From positions 1 through 64,000 of the forward strand of contig NZ_JAIVLR010000002.1 of the NCBI RefSeq assembly GCF_020524765.1: a DNA stretch of 64,000 bases, in the 5' to 3' direction. The DNA is from Qipengyuania gaetbuli (lineage in GTDB: Bacteria; Pseudomonadota; Alphaproteobacteria; Sphingomonadales; Sphingomonadaceae). A program made the translations under genes and the position numbers. How positions within the stretch are numbered: position 1 is the first letter of the stretch; the number at the start of each line of letters is the position of its first letter. Shown here one piece after another: positions 36,003-44,835 of the stretch. Under the pieces are notes generated by a model. It made no database searches, was not told where the DNA came from, and saw nothing but the letters and a program-made list of their open reading frames with translations.

Positions 36003-37001
36003 TCATTCCGCGGGTTCAGGAACCCGGGCTTCAGCGAAGTGCTTCGCGAAGAAGGATAGTACCTTCTCGGGGTTGCGGCCGAACCAGTTGTAGCCGTCGC
36101 GGAACCGGCGCGTGGTATCTTCGATCCAGACCATTTCCTTGTCCTCGCTGCCGAGGCGGTCGAACGTGTACTGCGCGTCCTGCGGGTTCTTCGTCCAGGC
36201 ATCGTCGCGCACCTGCCACATGAGGACCGGCATCTTTACGGCCGGTGCCCACAAGGCACCCGACATATCCGCCGCCGGGAAGCCGCCCAGCTTGAGCAGT
36301 TCGAGGTCGATCAGTTCCTGGTACTGCGCGATCCCCTGCAGTTCGCCGAAAGCCTGGAAAATGGCGGTCATGTTGGGAACGAGCGGGCTGGCCATGCAGA
36401 GCACGTTCTCGAACAGTTCGGGATGCTTGGTGATCGCCGCATATTGCGAGACACCGCCGAGGCACTGGCTGAACAGCGCGACCTTCATCTTGCCGAGGCG
36501 GGGGTGCGCATCGACATACTGCTTCACGCCCACGCAGTCCTGCCACTCCCACTGGCCGATGCCGGATACGCCGCCATTGGCAGCGCCGCTCTGGCCATGA
36601 TTGCGGAAGTCGTAGGTCAGCACATTGTAACCCGCGTCGGTCAGGTGCTTGTACTGGATTACGAAATCGATTTCGGAATCGTCGAGCAGGCTCCACGGTT
36701 CGCCGAAATGGCCGGGGAAGCCAGCCCGGCACATCGGCAGGGCGTGATTGAAGATGATCAGCTTGTCGCTCTCGCCACCCTTGGCCGGCATGTACCACGC
36801 GGCGAGCGGAGTGCCGTCGGCGGAGGGAATGGTCAGGTCATCCCAGCCTTCGATGCCGTAATAGTCGGGGTCCTTGAAGATGAAGCTGCGCGGCGATTTC
36901 ACGAGTGCGGCAAGCCCCTTCACCTTCTCGTGGTCTTCGGCAGAAATGGATTTTTCCTGCTCGAGGGCGGCTTGCATTCTTTCCTTTGAAATGGCGGTCA
37001 C
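36003..37001 (-). CDS. Alpha/beta hydrolase with Cys in the elbow
   Basis: This is a 332-aa alpha/beta-hydrolase-like protein. The strands before the elbow (YNVLTYDFRNHGQSG) and the elbow itself (ALFSQCLGGVSQYA) are clear, but the elbow reads S-Q-C-L-G-G instead of G-x-S-x-G, as in dienelactone hydrolases with a Cys nucleophile (GYCLGG). The C-terminal place where a His is expected reads TTRRFRDGYNWFGRNPE, with no His. It is therefore either an unusual enzyme or a non-catalytic member. I chose the GTG at 37001 because AAGGAG precedes it. It is divergent from a LysR gene. Confidence 0.82.
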   Translation of the reverse strand: MTAISKERMQAALEQEKSISAEDHEKVKGLAALVKSPRSFIFKDPDYYGIEGWDDLTIPSADGTPLAAWYMPAKGGESDKLIIFNHALPMCRAGFPGHFGEPWSLLDDSEIDFVIQYKHLTDAGYNVLTYDFRNHGQSGAANGGVSGIGQWEWQDCVGVKQYVDAHPRLGKMKVALFSQCLGGVSQYAAITKHPELFENVLCMASPLVPNMTAIFQAFGELQGIAQYQELIDLELLKLGGFPAADMSGALWAPAVKMPVLMWQVRDDAWTKNPQDAQYTFDRLGSEDKEMVWIEDTTRRFRDGYNWFGRNPEKVLSFFAKHFAEARVPEPAE

Positions 37002-37048
37002 TGGTCGTCTCCTTGATGCGATAGCTGGAAGATAGACCGCATGCGCCA

Positions 37049-37067
37049 ATTAGATTAGACGCTTAAT
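37049..37067. promoter_or_regulatory. LysR-type operator candidate
   Basis: ATTA (37049-37052), eleven bases, TAAT (37064-37067): a symmetric T-N11-A site of the LysR type, placed in the 95-bp gap between the divergent hydrolase and LysR genes. Confidence 0.6.
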
Positions 37068-37096
37068 TCTTCTTGCCCTTATCAACGAGGTGATAA

Positions 37097-37990
37097 ATGC
37101 GCCGCGACGACATGGCCGATCTCGCAGCCTTCGCGGTTGTCGCCGAGGAGCAGAGCTTCACCCGCGCATCCAAGCGGCTGGGCATGTCCCAGTCCGCTCT
37201 CAGCCAGATCGTGAGAAGGCTGGAAGAACGGCTAGGCCTGCGGCTCCTTGCACGAACGACCCGCAGTGTCGCGCCGACACAAGTGGGCGAGCAACTTCTC
37301 TCGACCCTCACTCCGATGTTGCGCGATCTCGACGCCAGTATCGAGGCGCTGAGCGAAACCAAGGAAAAGCCCGCTGGCACCATCCGCATCACTTCGGTCG
37401 AACACGCAGCAAGGCAGTTCCTGATCCCGGCCTTGGCCAAGATCCTGCCGGACAATCCCGACATCAAGGTCGAGATCGAAGTCGACTACGGCCTGAAGGA
37501 CATTATCGCGTCCCATTTCGACGCCGGGGTCAGGATCGGCGAGCAGGTCGAGAAAGACATGATCGCAGTGAGAATATCGCCACCGGTCCCGATGGCGATC
37601 GTCGCCTCGCCCGCTTACTTTGCGCTTAATCCTGCGCCATCGACACCACGTGAACTGAGCAGGCACGTGTGCCTAAATCTGCGGATGCCGACCTCCGGGA
37701 CATTCTATGAGTGGCGGCTGTCGAAAGATGGCAAGGCAGTCCACGTCCGCCTCGACGGGCAACTGGCATTCAATGCGCTTGGTCCCATCAGGGATGCGGC
37801 GCTTGCTGGCCTCGGGATCGCAAACCTGCCGCTGGACCAGGTTGCCGAACTTCTGGCGGCAGGCCGATTGCAGAGAGCCATGACCGATTGGAGCGAGGAC
37901 TTGCCGCCCTATTACCTCTATTACCCGCACCGCCGTCACGGGTCGGCGGCCTTCAGGCTCGTGATCGACGCCTTGCGATGGCGGGACTAG
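37097..37990 (+). CDS. LysR-family transcriptional regulator
   Basis: The protein is 297 aa. The N-terminal winged HTH is ADLAAFAVVAEEQSFTRASKRLGMSQS followed by ALSQIVRRLEERLGLRLLAR. The effector domain begins with AGTIRITSVEHAARQFLIPAL. It resembles the group that controls adjacent oxidoreductase or hydrolase genes. It is divergent from the hydrolase at 36003 with an ATTA-N11-TAAT site between, so it most likely controls that gene and itself. Confidence 0.95.
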   Translation: MRRDDMADLAAFAVVAEEQSFTRASKRLGMSQSALSQIVRRLEERLGLRLLARTTRSVAPTQVGEQLLSTLTPMLRDLDASIEALSETKEKPAGTIRITSVEHAARQFLIPALAKILPDNPDIKVEIEVDYGLKDIIASHFDAGVRIGEQVEKDMIAVRISPPVPMAIVASPAYFALNPAPSTPRELSRHVCLNLRMPTSGTFYEWRLSKDGKAVHVRLDGQLAFNALGPIRDAALAGLGIANLPLDQVAELLAAGRLQRAMTDWSEDLPPYYLYYPHRRHGSAAFRLVIDALRWRD

Positions 37991-38036
37991 CAGGCAGAAG
38001 GTCGGTCACCGGACGCTCCAGCCCCGCAGTCCTGCC

Positions 38037-38453
38037 TCAGGTCGCGAAGATCATGTCGTCGCTGGCGAAGGCTTTCATCTCCAGCGCATTGCCGCTGGGA
38101 TCGCGGAAGAACATCGTCGCCTGTTCGCCCGGCTGGCCCTTGAAGCGGATGGTCGGCTCGATCGCGAACTTCACGCCCGCGGCGGTCAGCCGGTCGGCCA
38201 GCGCCTGCCAGTCCTCCATCGTCAGGACCACGCCGAAATGCGGCACCGGCACGTCGTGACCGTCGACCGGATTGCTGGCCCGGTCCCCGCTCTCGCCGCC
38301 GGTATGGGCGACGATCTGGTGGCCGTAGAAGTCGAAATCGATCCATTCGTCCGAGCTGCGGCCTTCGCGGCAGCCCATCAGGCCGCCGTAGAAGGCGCGG
38401 GCCTCGGCAAGATCGCGGACGGGAAAGGCGAGATGGAAGGGGCGCAGGCTCAT
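38037..38453 (-). CDS. VOC-family (glyoxalase-fold) protein
   Basis: The protein is 138 aa from the ATG at 38453 (a second ATG at 38462 adds three residues). The vicinal-oxygen-chelate fold shows [48 protein letters not shown] and [15 protein letters not shown] (metal Glu at the end). The His at the start and the Glu at the end are the usual metal ligands. The reaction is not known. Confidence 0.9.
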   Translation of the reverse strand: MSLRPFHLAFPVRDLAEARAFYGGLMGCREGRSSDEWIDFDFYGHQIVAHTGGESGDRASNPVDGHDVPVPHFGVVLTMEDWQALADRLTAAGVKFAIEPTIRFKGQPGEQATMFFRDPSGNALEMKAFASDDMIFAT

Positions 38454-38530
38454 GACCTGCATCTAGCACGTCCGTTCAGGCTCGACACTGCCAAAATGAA
38501 CCTTTACCGGCACTTGCGAAAGGTGGGCGC

Positions 38531-39190
38531 ATGAAAGTCATCATCGGCAACAAGAACTATTCGAGCTGGTCGCTGCGCGGCTGGCTGGCTGCCAAGCAGT
38601 CGGGCCTGTCCTTCGAGGAAATCGTGGTGCCGCTGTTCGGCGAGAACTGGGAAGCGACCCGCAAGGGCGGCGAGATCCAGCCCTCCAGCGGCAAGGTGCC
38701 GATCCTGTGGGACGGCGACACGGTGGTGTGGGACAGCCTTGCGATCCTCGAATATCTCTCGGACAAGGTCGGGCGCGACCGGTTCTGGCCCAAGGACGAT
38801 ACCGCGCGCGGCATGGCGCGCTCGATGGTCGCGGAAATGCATTCCTCCTTCCAGGCGCTGCGCAGCGAATGCCCGATGAACGTGCGCAAGCGCTTCGACG
38901 GGTTCGAGCCGAGCGAGGAATGCACGGCAGACATCCTGCGTATCCTCGGCCTGTGGGCGGAAGCGCGCAGCCGCTTCGGCAGCGGCGGGCCGTTCCTGTT
39001 CGGCACTTTCGGTGCGGCGGACGTGTTCTTTGCCCCCGTGGTGTCACGGTTCATCAGCTACCAGATCGCCGTCCCGGGCTTTGCCGCCGCCTATATGCAG
39101 GCAGTGTGGGAGCACGAATGGATGCAGGCGTGGATTGCAGCTTCGGAAAGCGAAGAATGGGTCATCGAGCAATACGAAACCGTTTCCTGA
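38531..39190 (+). CDS. Glutathione S-transferase family protein
   Basis: The protein is 219 aa. The thioredoxin-like N-domain is MKVIIGNKNYSSWSLRGWL, where Ser in SSWS would be the glutathione-activating residue. GKVPILWDGDTVVWDSLAIL is the glutathione-binding strand and cis-Pro, and a helical C-domain has GTFGAADVFFAPVVSRF. This N-terminus is typical of the zeta/beta-like GSTs common in proteobacteria. The 3' end overlaps the nuclease gene start by 34 bp. Confidence 0.93.
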   Translation: MKVIIGNKNYSSWSLRGWLAAKQSGLSFEEIVVPLFGENWEATRKGGEIQPSSGKVPILWDGDTVVWDSLAILEYLSDKVGRDRFWPKDDTARGMARSMVAEMHSSFQALRSECPMNVRKRFDGFEPSEECTADILRILGLWAEARSRFGSGGPFLFGTFGAADVFFAPVVSRFISYQIAVPGFAAAYMQAVWEHEWMQAWIAASESEEWVIEQYETVS

Positions 39191-40050
39191 CCGCACTGGC
39201 GGCGCTGCTGGCGCTGCTGCCCGTCCAGGCGAGCGCGTGGGGTTTCTATGCCCACCGCACCACGGCGGACATCGCACTGGAAAACGTGCGCCCCGAAACG
39301 CGCGCCGGCATCGCGCGCCTGATGCGCGCCGCGCCGCAGCTGGGCGTGCCGCAATGCGATCTTGCAGACTTGCAGGATGCGAGCGTGTGGCCCGACTGCC
39401 TGCGGTCCGAAGGCTGGCGCTGGGGCTATACCTTCGCCTGGCATTACCGCACCGCGCCGGTGTGCGAGGCCTATAACCCGCGCTCCAACTGCTCGGGCGG
39501 CAATTGCATCCTCGAGCAGATCGAGCGCAACCAGCGCATCCTTGCCGACGAGAGCCTGCCGGCCAACGTGCGGCTTGAGGCGCTCGCTTTCCTCGTCCAC
39601 TTCATCGGCGACGTGCACATGCCGCTGCATTCGGGCGACCACGAGGATCGCGGCGGCAACGATATCGACACCGCCTACGGCATCGCGCCGGGATTGAACC
39701 TGCACTGGATCTGGGACGGCCCGCTGGCAGAGCGTGCGATCACTTCTGCGCCGAGCCCGCTGGTGCGCCGCTATTCTGCCGAAGAGCGCGCAGAACTTGG
39801 CGGGGGCACCCCTGCAGACTGGGGCCGCGAGAGCTGGGAGACGAGCCGCGATTTCGTCTATCCGACTGCTTTCGACCGCCCGCCCTGCGAGGGCGAGGAC
39901 CTGCCGGACGAAACCGCGCTGACGCAGGAGGATATCGAACGCGCCATCCCCATCGCCCAGCGCCGCGTCACGCAGGCGGGCATCCGCATGGCCGAATTCC
40001 TCGATGCCGCCTTCGCGCCGGGACCTCTGCCCGCGCCGGAACGCGACTAG
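39157..40050 (+). CDS. Exported S1/P1-type zinc nuclease
   Basis: This single-strand nuclease of the S1/P1 family has 297 aa, with a signal peptide ending LPVQASA. Cleavage there would leave Trp as the first residue (WGFYAHRTT), as the family needs: the Trp N-terminus and the nearby His bind zinc. Other ligands are in LQDASVWPD, AWHY, LVHFIGDVHMPLHSG, RGGNDID and NLHWIWDG. It digests RNA or single-stranded DNA in the periplasm or outside, perhaps for phosphate. The ATG at 39157 lies inside the GST gene. The end overlaps the convergent cupin gene by 4 bp. Confidence 0.92.
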   Translation: MGHRAIRNRFLTALAALLALLPVQASAWGFYAHRTTADIALENVRPETRAGIARLMRAAPQLGVPQCDLADLQDASVWPDCLRSEGWRWGYTFAWHYRTAPVCEAYNPRSNCSGGNCILEQIERNQRILADESLPANVRLEALAFLVHFIGDVHMPLHSGDHEDRGGNDIDTAYGIAPGLNLHWIWDGPLAERAITSAPSPLVRRYSAEERAELGGGTPADWGRESWETSRDFVYPTAFDRPPCEGEDLPDETALTQEDIERAIPIAQRRVTQAGIRMAEFLDAAFAPGPLPAPERD

Positions 40051-40514
40051 GGCACGCGGCTCGTCGGGTAGGGCGTGCCGTCCTTCCTGAAATAGCCTTC
40101 GGGCGTGAACACCATGTCGATATCGGGGTATTCGCCCCGGTCTTCATCCCTGTCGCCGCCGCTGATCGCGACGAATACGCACGGCTCGGCAGAGCGGTTG
40201 TGGAGCCTGTGCCCGTCGCGCACGCCTGCAGGCCAGGCGAGGATGTCGCCCGGCACCACCTGTGTCTCGCCCCCGTCCTCGATCAGCACGGCCTCGCCTT
40301 CCAGCATGACGACGAGCTCGTCCTGCCCTTCGTGCCAGTGGCGCTGCGAGGAATAGGCGCCGGGTGCCAGCGTCACTTGGCTCGCGCCCAGTTTCGTAAG
40401 GCCGGAAGGCGGCGCGAGGCGGCGATACCAGCGCCCCTCCACCTCCGCGTCATAGGGCGGGGGATAGCCCGTCGCATTGGTCTGTGGGATCGCATCGAGA
40501 TCAAGCTTGGGCAT
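40047..40514 (-). CDS. Cupin-domain protein
   Basis: This single-domain cupin has 155 aa. Motif 1 is RHWHEGQDELVVMLEGEAVL (two His and a Glu bind the metal) and motif 2 lies around PAGVRDGHRLHNRSAEPCVFV. The sequence ends with DIDMVFTPEGYFRKDGTPYP. It resembles sugar- or mono-cupins of unknown substrate. It is divergent from dapE, 29 bp apart. Confidence 0.9.
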   Translation of the reverse strand: MPKLDLDAIPQTNATGYPPPYDAEVEGRWYRRLAPPSGLTKLGASQVTLAPGAYSSQRHWHEGQDELVVMLEGEAVLIEDGGETQVVPGDILAWPAGVRDGHRLHNRSAEPCVFVAISGGDRDEDRGEYPDIDMVFTPEGYFRKDGTPYPTSRVP

Positions 40515-40543
40515 CGGGGCGCACTCCTGCTAGCGCTGCGAAC

Positions 40544-41680
40544 ATGACCCAAGTTCTCGACCTCGCCAAGCGGCTCCTCGCTGCGCCCAGCGTGACCCCG
40601 GCCACCGGCCCCGTTTTCGACGCGATGGAGGCGATGCTCGTCCCGCTCGGTTTCGAGGTGACGCGGTTCCGGCGCGGCGATGGCGAGCCCGGATCGCCGG
40701 AAGAAGCGGTGGAGAACCTCTTCGCCATCCGCCGCGGCCCTGAAGGTTCGCGCCACTTCGCCTTTGCAGGCCACCTCGACGTGGTGCCGCCGGGCGATGG
40801 CTGGACCAGCGCGCCGTTCGAGCCGGAAGAACGCGGCGACTTGCTCTATGGCCGCGGGGCTGTGGACATGAAGGGCTCGATCGCCTGCATGGTCGACGCC
40901 GTGGCCAATGTGCCTGCAGAGGCCGGCACCATCAGCTTCATCATCACCGGCGACGAGGAAGGCCCCGCGCTCCACGGCACCCGCGCGCTGATCGACTTCA
41001 TGAAGGCAGAAGGCCACCAGCCCGACCTGTGCCTCGTGGGCGAGCCGACTTCGGTCAACCGGCTGGGCGACATGATGAAGATCGGCCGGCGCGGGTCGGT
41101 CAACATCTGGCTGGAGGTCGAGGGGACGCAGGGCCACGTCGCCTATCCGCACCTTGCCGACAACCCGATCCCCAAGCTGGTCGCCATGCTCGCCGAACTC
41201 GATGCGCTGGTGCTCGACGAAGGGACCGACTGGTTCCAGCCGAGCAATCTGGAAATTACCGAGATCGACACGCCGAACCGCGCGCACAACGTCATTCCCG
41301 CCAAAGCGAAGGCGCGCATCTCGATCCGCTTCAACGACTGCCACTCGGGCGCCTCGCTGTCGGAGATGGTCGGGGCGATCGCGCAAAAGCACGGCGGGCA
41401 GGCGCTCCCGATCATCTCGGGCGAGCCGTTCCTGACCCCGCCGGGCGAATTTTCCGACATCATCGCGCGCGCGGTGAAGGCGGAGACGGGCCTCGATCCC
41501 GAACCCTCGACCACCGGCGGAACCTCGGACGCGCGGTTCCTGCGCGCCGTGTGCCCGGTGATCGAATTCGGCCTGTGCAACGCAACCATGCACAAGCGGG
41601 ACGAGGCGGTGGCCATCGAGGACCTTTCCACGCTAAGCCGCATCTACGCAGCAATCGCGAAAGACGCGCTGGCACTGTAA
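40544..41680 (+). CDS. dapE: Succinyl-diaminopimelate desuccinylase
   Basis: DapE removes succinate from N-succinyl-LL-diaminopimelate in lysine and peptidoglycan synthesis. It is 378 aa and an M20 dizinc amidohydrolase. Metal and catalytic residues lie in FAFAGHLDVVPPGD (His, catalytic Asp), YGRGAVDMKGSIACMV (bridging Asp), ITGDEEGPALHGTRAL (Glu-Glu) and GGTSDARFL; the last ligand is His in CNATMHKRDE. The dimerisation domain begins at KIGRRGSVNIWLEVEG. The ATG at 40544 was preferred over an upstream frame that overlaps the divergent cupin. Confidence 0.96.
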   Translation: MTQVLDLAKRLLAAPSVTPATGPVFDAMEAMLVPLGFEVTRFRRGDGEPGSPEEAVENLFAIRRGPEGSRHFAFAGHLDVVPPGDGWTSAPFEPEERGDLLYGRGAVDMKGSIACMVDAVANVPAEAGTISFIITGDEEGPALHGTRALIDFMKAEGHQPDLCLVGEPTSVNRLGDMMKIGRRGSVNIWLEVEGTQGHVAYPHLADNPIPKLVAMLAELDALVLDEGTDWFQPSNLEITEIDTPNRAHNVIPAKAKARISIRFNDCHSGASLSEMVGAIAQKHGGQALPIISGEPFLTPPGEFSDIIARAVKAETGLDPEPSTTGGTSDARFLRAVCPVIEFGLCNATMHKRDEAVAIEDLSTLSRIYAAIAKDALAL

Positions 41681-41704
41681 ATACTGGAATACGAGGGGAT
41701 CGCC

Positions 41705-42943
41705 GTGCTGAGGACCTGGTTTGAAATTCCGCTGTGGCAGCGCGTGCTGACAGCGCTCCTGCTCGGTGTCCTGACCGGCTATTCCTGGGGTCCGGATGCG
41801 GAAAGCATCAAGTGGATCGGCGACTTCTTCATCAAGTCGATCAAGATGCTGGTCGTCCCGCTGATCTTCTTCAGCCTCGTGTCGGGCGTCGCCGCCATCG
41901 GCGATTTGCGCAAGCTGGGCGCGGTGGGCGGCAGGGCGATGCTGCTGTTCGTCGTGACCGGCCAGATCGCGGTCTGGCTCGGCCTCGGTCTCGGCACCTT
42001 CTTCGCGCCCGGCGCAGGCGTCGATACCAGCGCGATCCAGAAGGGCGCGACGCCCGAACCCAATCCCACGACCGCGGTCGACATGATCCTCTCGATCGTG
42101 CCCGAAAGCCCCGTGCAGGTGATGGCGGATGTCGCCGTCCTGCCGCTGATCGTCTTCTCGCTGCTGGTCGGCATCGGCATCCTGATGGCCAAGGAAGAGG
42201 GCGAGCCGGTCCAGAAGATCTTCGATAGCGGCGCAGTCGTCATGCAGAAGGTGACGATGGTGGTGATGGAACTCACCCCCTTCGGCGTCTTCGCGCTGAT
42301 GGCCTGGGTCGCCGGCACGCTCGGCATGGACGCGCTGCTCAGCCTCGCGAAGCTGGTGGCGCTCAACTACGCAGGCTGCCTGCTGATCATTTTCGTGATG
42401 TATTCGGCGATGATCAAGTTCCTCGCCAGGCTGCCCGTGCGGGACTTCTTCCGCGGAATCATCGACGCGATGGCGGTGAGCTATTCGACCGCCTCGTCCA
42501 ACGCGACGCTGCCCGTCACGCTGCGCTGTGCGGAACGTAACCTCGGCGTGTCGAATTCGGTCGCCGCCTTCGTCATCAGCCTCGGCGCGACGGTGAATAT
42601 GAACGGCACGGCGATGTATCTCGGCCTTGCCACGCTGTTCGGCGCGCAGATCTTCGGCGTCGACCTGACGCTGGGCCAGTATTTCCTGATCTCGATCCTG
42701 GCGACGCTCGGCGCGGTCGGTGCAGCGGGCATTCCCGGGGCTGGCCTCATCATGATGGCGCTGGTCTTCGGCGCGGTCGGCGTGCCGCTGGAAACGATCG
42801 CCTTCGTCGCCGGTGTGGACCGGATCATGGACATGATGCGCACCACCACCAACGTCAGCGGCGATGCCGCCGTCGCGACAACTGTGGCCGTGATGACGGG
42901 CGAGATTGACAGACGCGAGATGGTGAGCGCAGACGACGTCTGA
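41705..42943 (+). CDS. SLC1-type (DAACS) symporter, amino-acid-like
   Basis: The protein is 412 aa and a sodium- or proton-coupled transporter with eight spans and two hairpins. The Ser-rich HP1 is SYSTASSNATLPVTLRCAE, TM7 is ATVNMNGTAMYLGLATLFGA, and TM8 ends RTTTNVSGDAAVATTVAVM. The Asp in NVSGD corresponds to the residue that holds the amino group in glutamate/aspartate carriers, so an amino-acid substrate is likelier than a dicarboxylate. NMNGT differs from the usual NMDGT, where Asp binds Na+. A second SLC1 gene lies 47 bp downstream. Confidence 0.92.
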   Translation: MLRTWFEIPLWQRVLTALLLGVLTGYSWGPDAESIKWIGDFFIKSIKMLVVPLIFFSLVSGVAAIGDLRKLGAVGGRAMLLFVVTGQIAVWLGLGLGTFFAPGAGVDTSAIQKGATPEPNPTTAVDMILSIVPESPVQVMADVAVLPLIVFSLLVGIGILMAKEEGEPVQKIFDSGAVVMQKVTMVVMELTPFGVFALMAWVAGTLGMDALLSLAKLVALNYAGCLLIIFVMYSAMIKFLARLPVRDFFRGIIDAMAVSYSTASSNATLPVTLRCAERNLGVSNSVAAFVISLGATVNMNGTAMYLGLATLFGAQIFGVDLTLGQYFLISILATLGAVGAAGIPGAGLIMMALVFGAVGVPLETIAFVAGVDRIMDMMRTTTNVSGDAAVATTVAVMTGEIDRREMVSADDV

Positions 42944-42990
42944 ACGGGCGATCCAAACGTCCCGAGCTTGTTCTTGAGTGAGGGACCCGG

Positions 42991-44310
42991 ATGGACCGCA
43001 AGCTTACGCTCTATATCCTCGTCGGCATGATCCTCGGGGTCATCGTCGGGCAGGCAATGTACCTGACGATGGACCCGGCCGTGGTCGAGGGGCAGGTCGC
43101 CCCCTGGCTGAAGCTGCTGTCCGACATCTTCCTCAACCTCATCAAGATGTTGGTCGCACCGCTGGTGCTGTCGACCATCGTCGTGGGCATCGCCCACATG
43201 GGCGATTCGGCGGCGCTGGGGCGGATCGGCGTGCGGGCGCTGACGTGGTTCATCCTTGCCAGCCTCGTTTCGATCGGCCTCGGCCTCGTGATGGTGAACC
43301 TGTTCCAGCCGGGCGTGGGCGCTCCGATACCCGATGCGGCAGAGGCCGCGGCGGCGGTGGGTGAGGTCAAGGAACTGAAGGCGACCGAATTCATCCTGTC
43401 GATCTTCCCCAAGAACGCCTTCGAGGCGCTGGCGACCAACAACATCCTCCAGATCCTCGTCTTCTCGATCTTTGCCGGCGTTGCGCTCTCGGCGATCGGC
43501 AAGCGGGGCGAGGCGCTGGTGAAGGGCGCCGATGCGCTGGCGGAAATGATGCTGCAGGTGACCGGCTACGTGATGCGCTACGCCCCCGTCGCGGTGTTCG
43601 GGGCGCTGGCCAATGTGGTCGCAGCGAGCGGGCTCGACATCCTCGGCACTTATCTCCAGCTGCTGCTGGAATTCTACTTCAGCCTCGTGCTGCTATGGAT
43701 CATCCTGCTCGGCATCGGGGCGGCCTTCCTCGGGCGGCGCATCGTCACGCTGGTGCGCTATATCCGCCAGCCGCTGCTGATCGCCTTCTCGACCGCGTCG
43801 TCGGAAGCCGCGTTACCCAAGCTGTTCGAACAGCTCGACCGCTTCGGCGTGCCGCGCCGCATTTCGGGCTTCATGTTGCCGCTCGGCTATTCGTTCAATC
43901 TCGACGGCAGCATGATGTACATGAGCTTCGCGACGATCTTCATCGCGCAGGCCTATGGCATCGACCTCAGCGTCGGCACGCAGATCATGATCATGCTGAC
44001 GCTGATGATCTCGTCGAAGGGCATCGCCGCGGTCCCGCGCGCCAGCCTGGTGGTTATCACCGGCACGCTCGCCATGTTCGGCCTGCCGGTCGAAGGCGTG
44101 GCGATCATCCTCGCCATCGACCAGTTCCTCGACATGGGCCGCACGGCGACCAACGTCGTCGGCAATGCGGTGGCGACCAGCGTCATCACCAAGTGGGAAG
44201 GCATGCTGGAGGTCGAGGAACCGCCCTTCGTCGAGCATCCGCACGCCCCCTCGCATACCGCAGCTGGCGGCAAGGCGGGGCTGGAACTCGATCCGGAGAA
44301 CTTCGGCTAG
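42991..44310 (+). CDS. SLC1-type (DAACS) symporter, dicarboxylate-like
   Basis: The protein is 439 aa from the same family as the preceding gene but clearly different. HP1 is AFSTASSEAALPKLFEQLD, TM7 is YSFNLDGSMMYMSFATIFIA, and TM8 ends RTATNVVGNAVATSVITKW. The NVVGN form replaces the amino-group Asp by Asn, as in DctA-type C4-dicarboxylate carriers. The tail (about 25 residues after ITKWEG) is His/Pro/Glu-rich. The two carriers are probably co-transcribed with different substrates. Confidence 0.92.
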   Translation: MDRKLTLYILVGMILGVIVGQAMYLTMDPAVVEGQVAPWLKLLSDIFLNLIKMLVAPLVLSTIVVGIAHMGDSAALGRIGVRALTWFILASLVSIGLGLVMVNLFQPGVGAPIPDAAEAAAAVGEVKELKATEFILSIFPKNAFEALATNNILQILVFSIFAGVALSAIGKRGEALVKGADALAEMMLQVTGYVMRYAPVAVFGALANVVAASGLDILGTYLQLLLEFYFSLVLLWIILLGIGAAFLGRRIVTLVRYIRQPLLIAFSTASSEAALPKLFEQLDRFGVPRRISGFMLPLGYSFNLDGSMMYMSFATIFIAQAYGIDLSVGTQIMIMLTLMISSKGIAAVPRASLVVITGTLAMFGLPVEGVAIILAIDQFLDMGRTATNVVGNAVATSVITKWEGMLEVEEPPFVEHPHAPSHTAAGGKAGLELDPENFG

Positions 44311-44325
44311 GGCAGGGGCGCCTGA

Positions 44326-44769
44326 TCAGTCCGGTTTCGGTGCCGGTTCTTCCAGCGTTTCCGCATCGGCTGGCGGCGTGTCGCAATTCTTCTCGCAACT
44401 GGTGGTCCGGGAAGGGCGGAAACTGCCGCTCAGCTTCAGCCGCGCACCGCCTTGGACCTGGTAGGTCTTGGCGTCGCCGTTTTCGAGCGGATCGCCTTCG
44501 GGGATGGTGCCTGCATAACCGGTCGTGTTGCCGCGCGACCTTGCTCGCGGCGTGCCTGTCGAACTTGCCGAATTGGCCGAGCGCAGCGCCTGTCCGGCCG
44601 AATTGATGCTGCCCGAAATCGCCTCGCCGAGCGAGGATTGCGCCGCTGCCTGCCCCGAACTGCCGGACAGGATCACCGCTTCCTCGGCCGCCACCTGGGC
44701 CGATGCCGGAGTGTAGGCGGCCGCGCCGGTGGCGATTACCGCCAACGCTGCAAGGTGTCGTGCGTCCAT
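44326..44769 (-). CDS. Exported hypothetical protein
   Basis: The protein is 147 aa with a signal peptide (AALAVIATGAAAYTPASAQ). The mature part is Ser/Ala/Gly-rich with low complexity (SGSSGQAAAQSSLGEAISGS), then YQVQGGARLKLSGSF, a Cys pair (TSCEKNCD) and an acidic Pro-rich tail. No family recognised. Confidence 0.6.
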   Translation of the reverse strand: MDARHLAALAVIATGAAAYTPASAQVAAEEAVILSGSSGQAAAQSSLGEAISGSINSAGQALRSANSASSTGTPRARSRGNTTGYAGTIPEGDPLENGDAKTYQVQGGARLKLSGSFRPSRTTSCEKNCDTPPADAETLEEPAPKPD

Positions 44770-44835
44770 GTCGGAACCTCCCGCTGCTTGCGCAGATAAT
44801 GCGCCTTCGCTGCGCGATTGGCAAACGGGGAGGGG

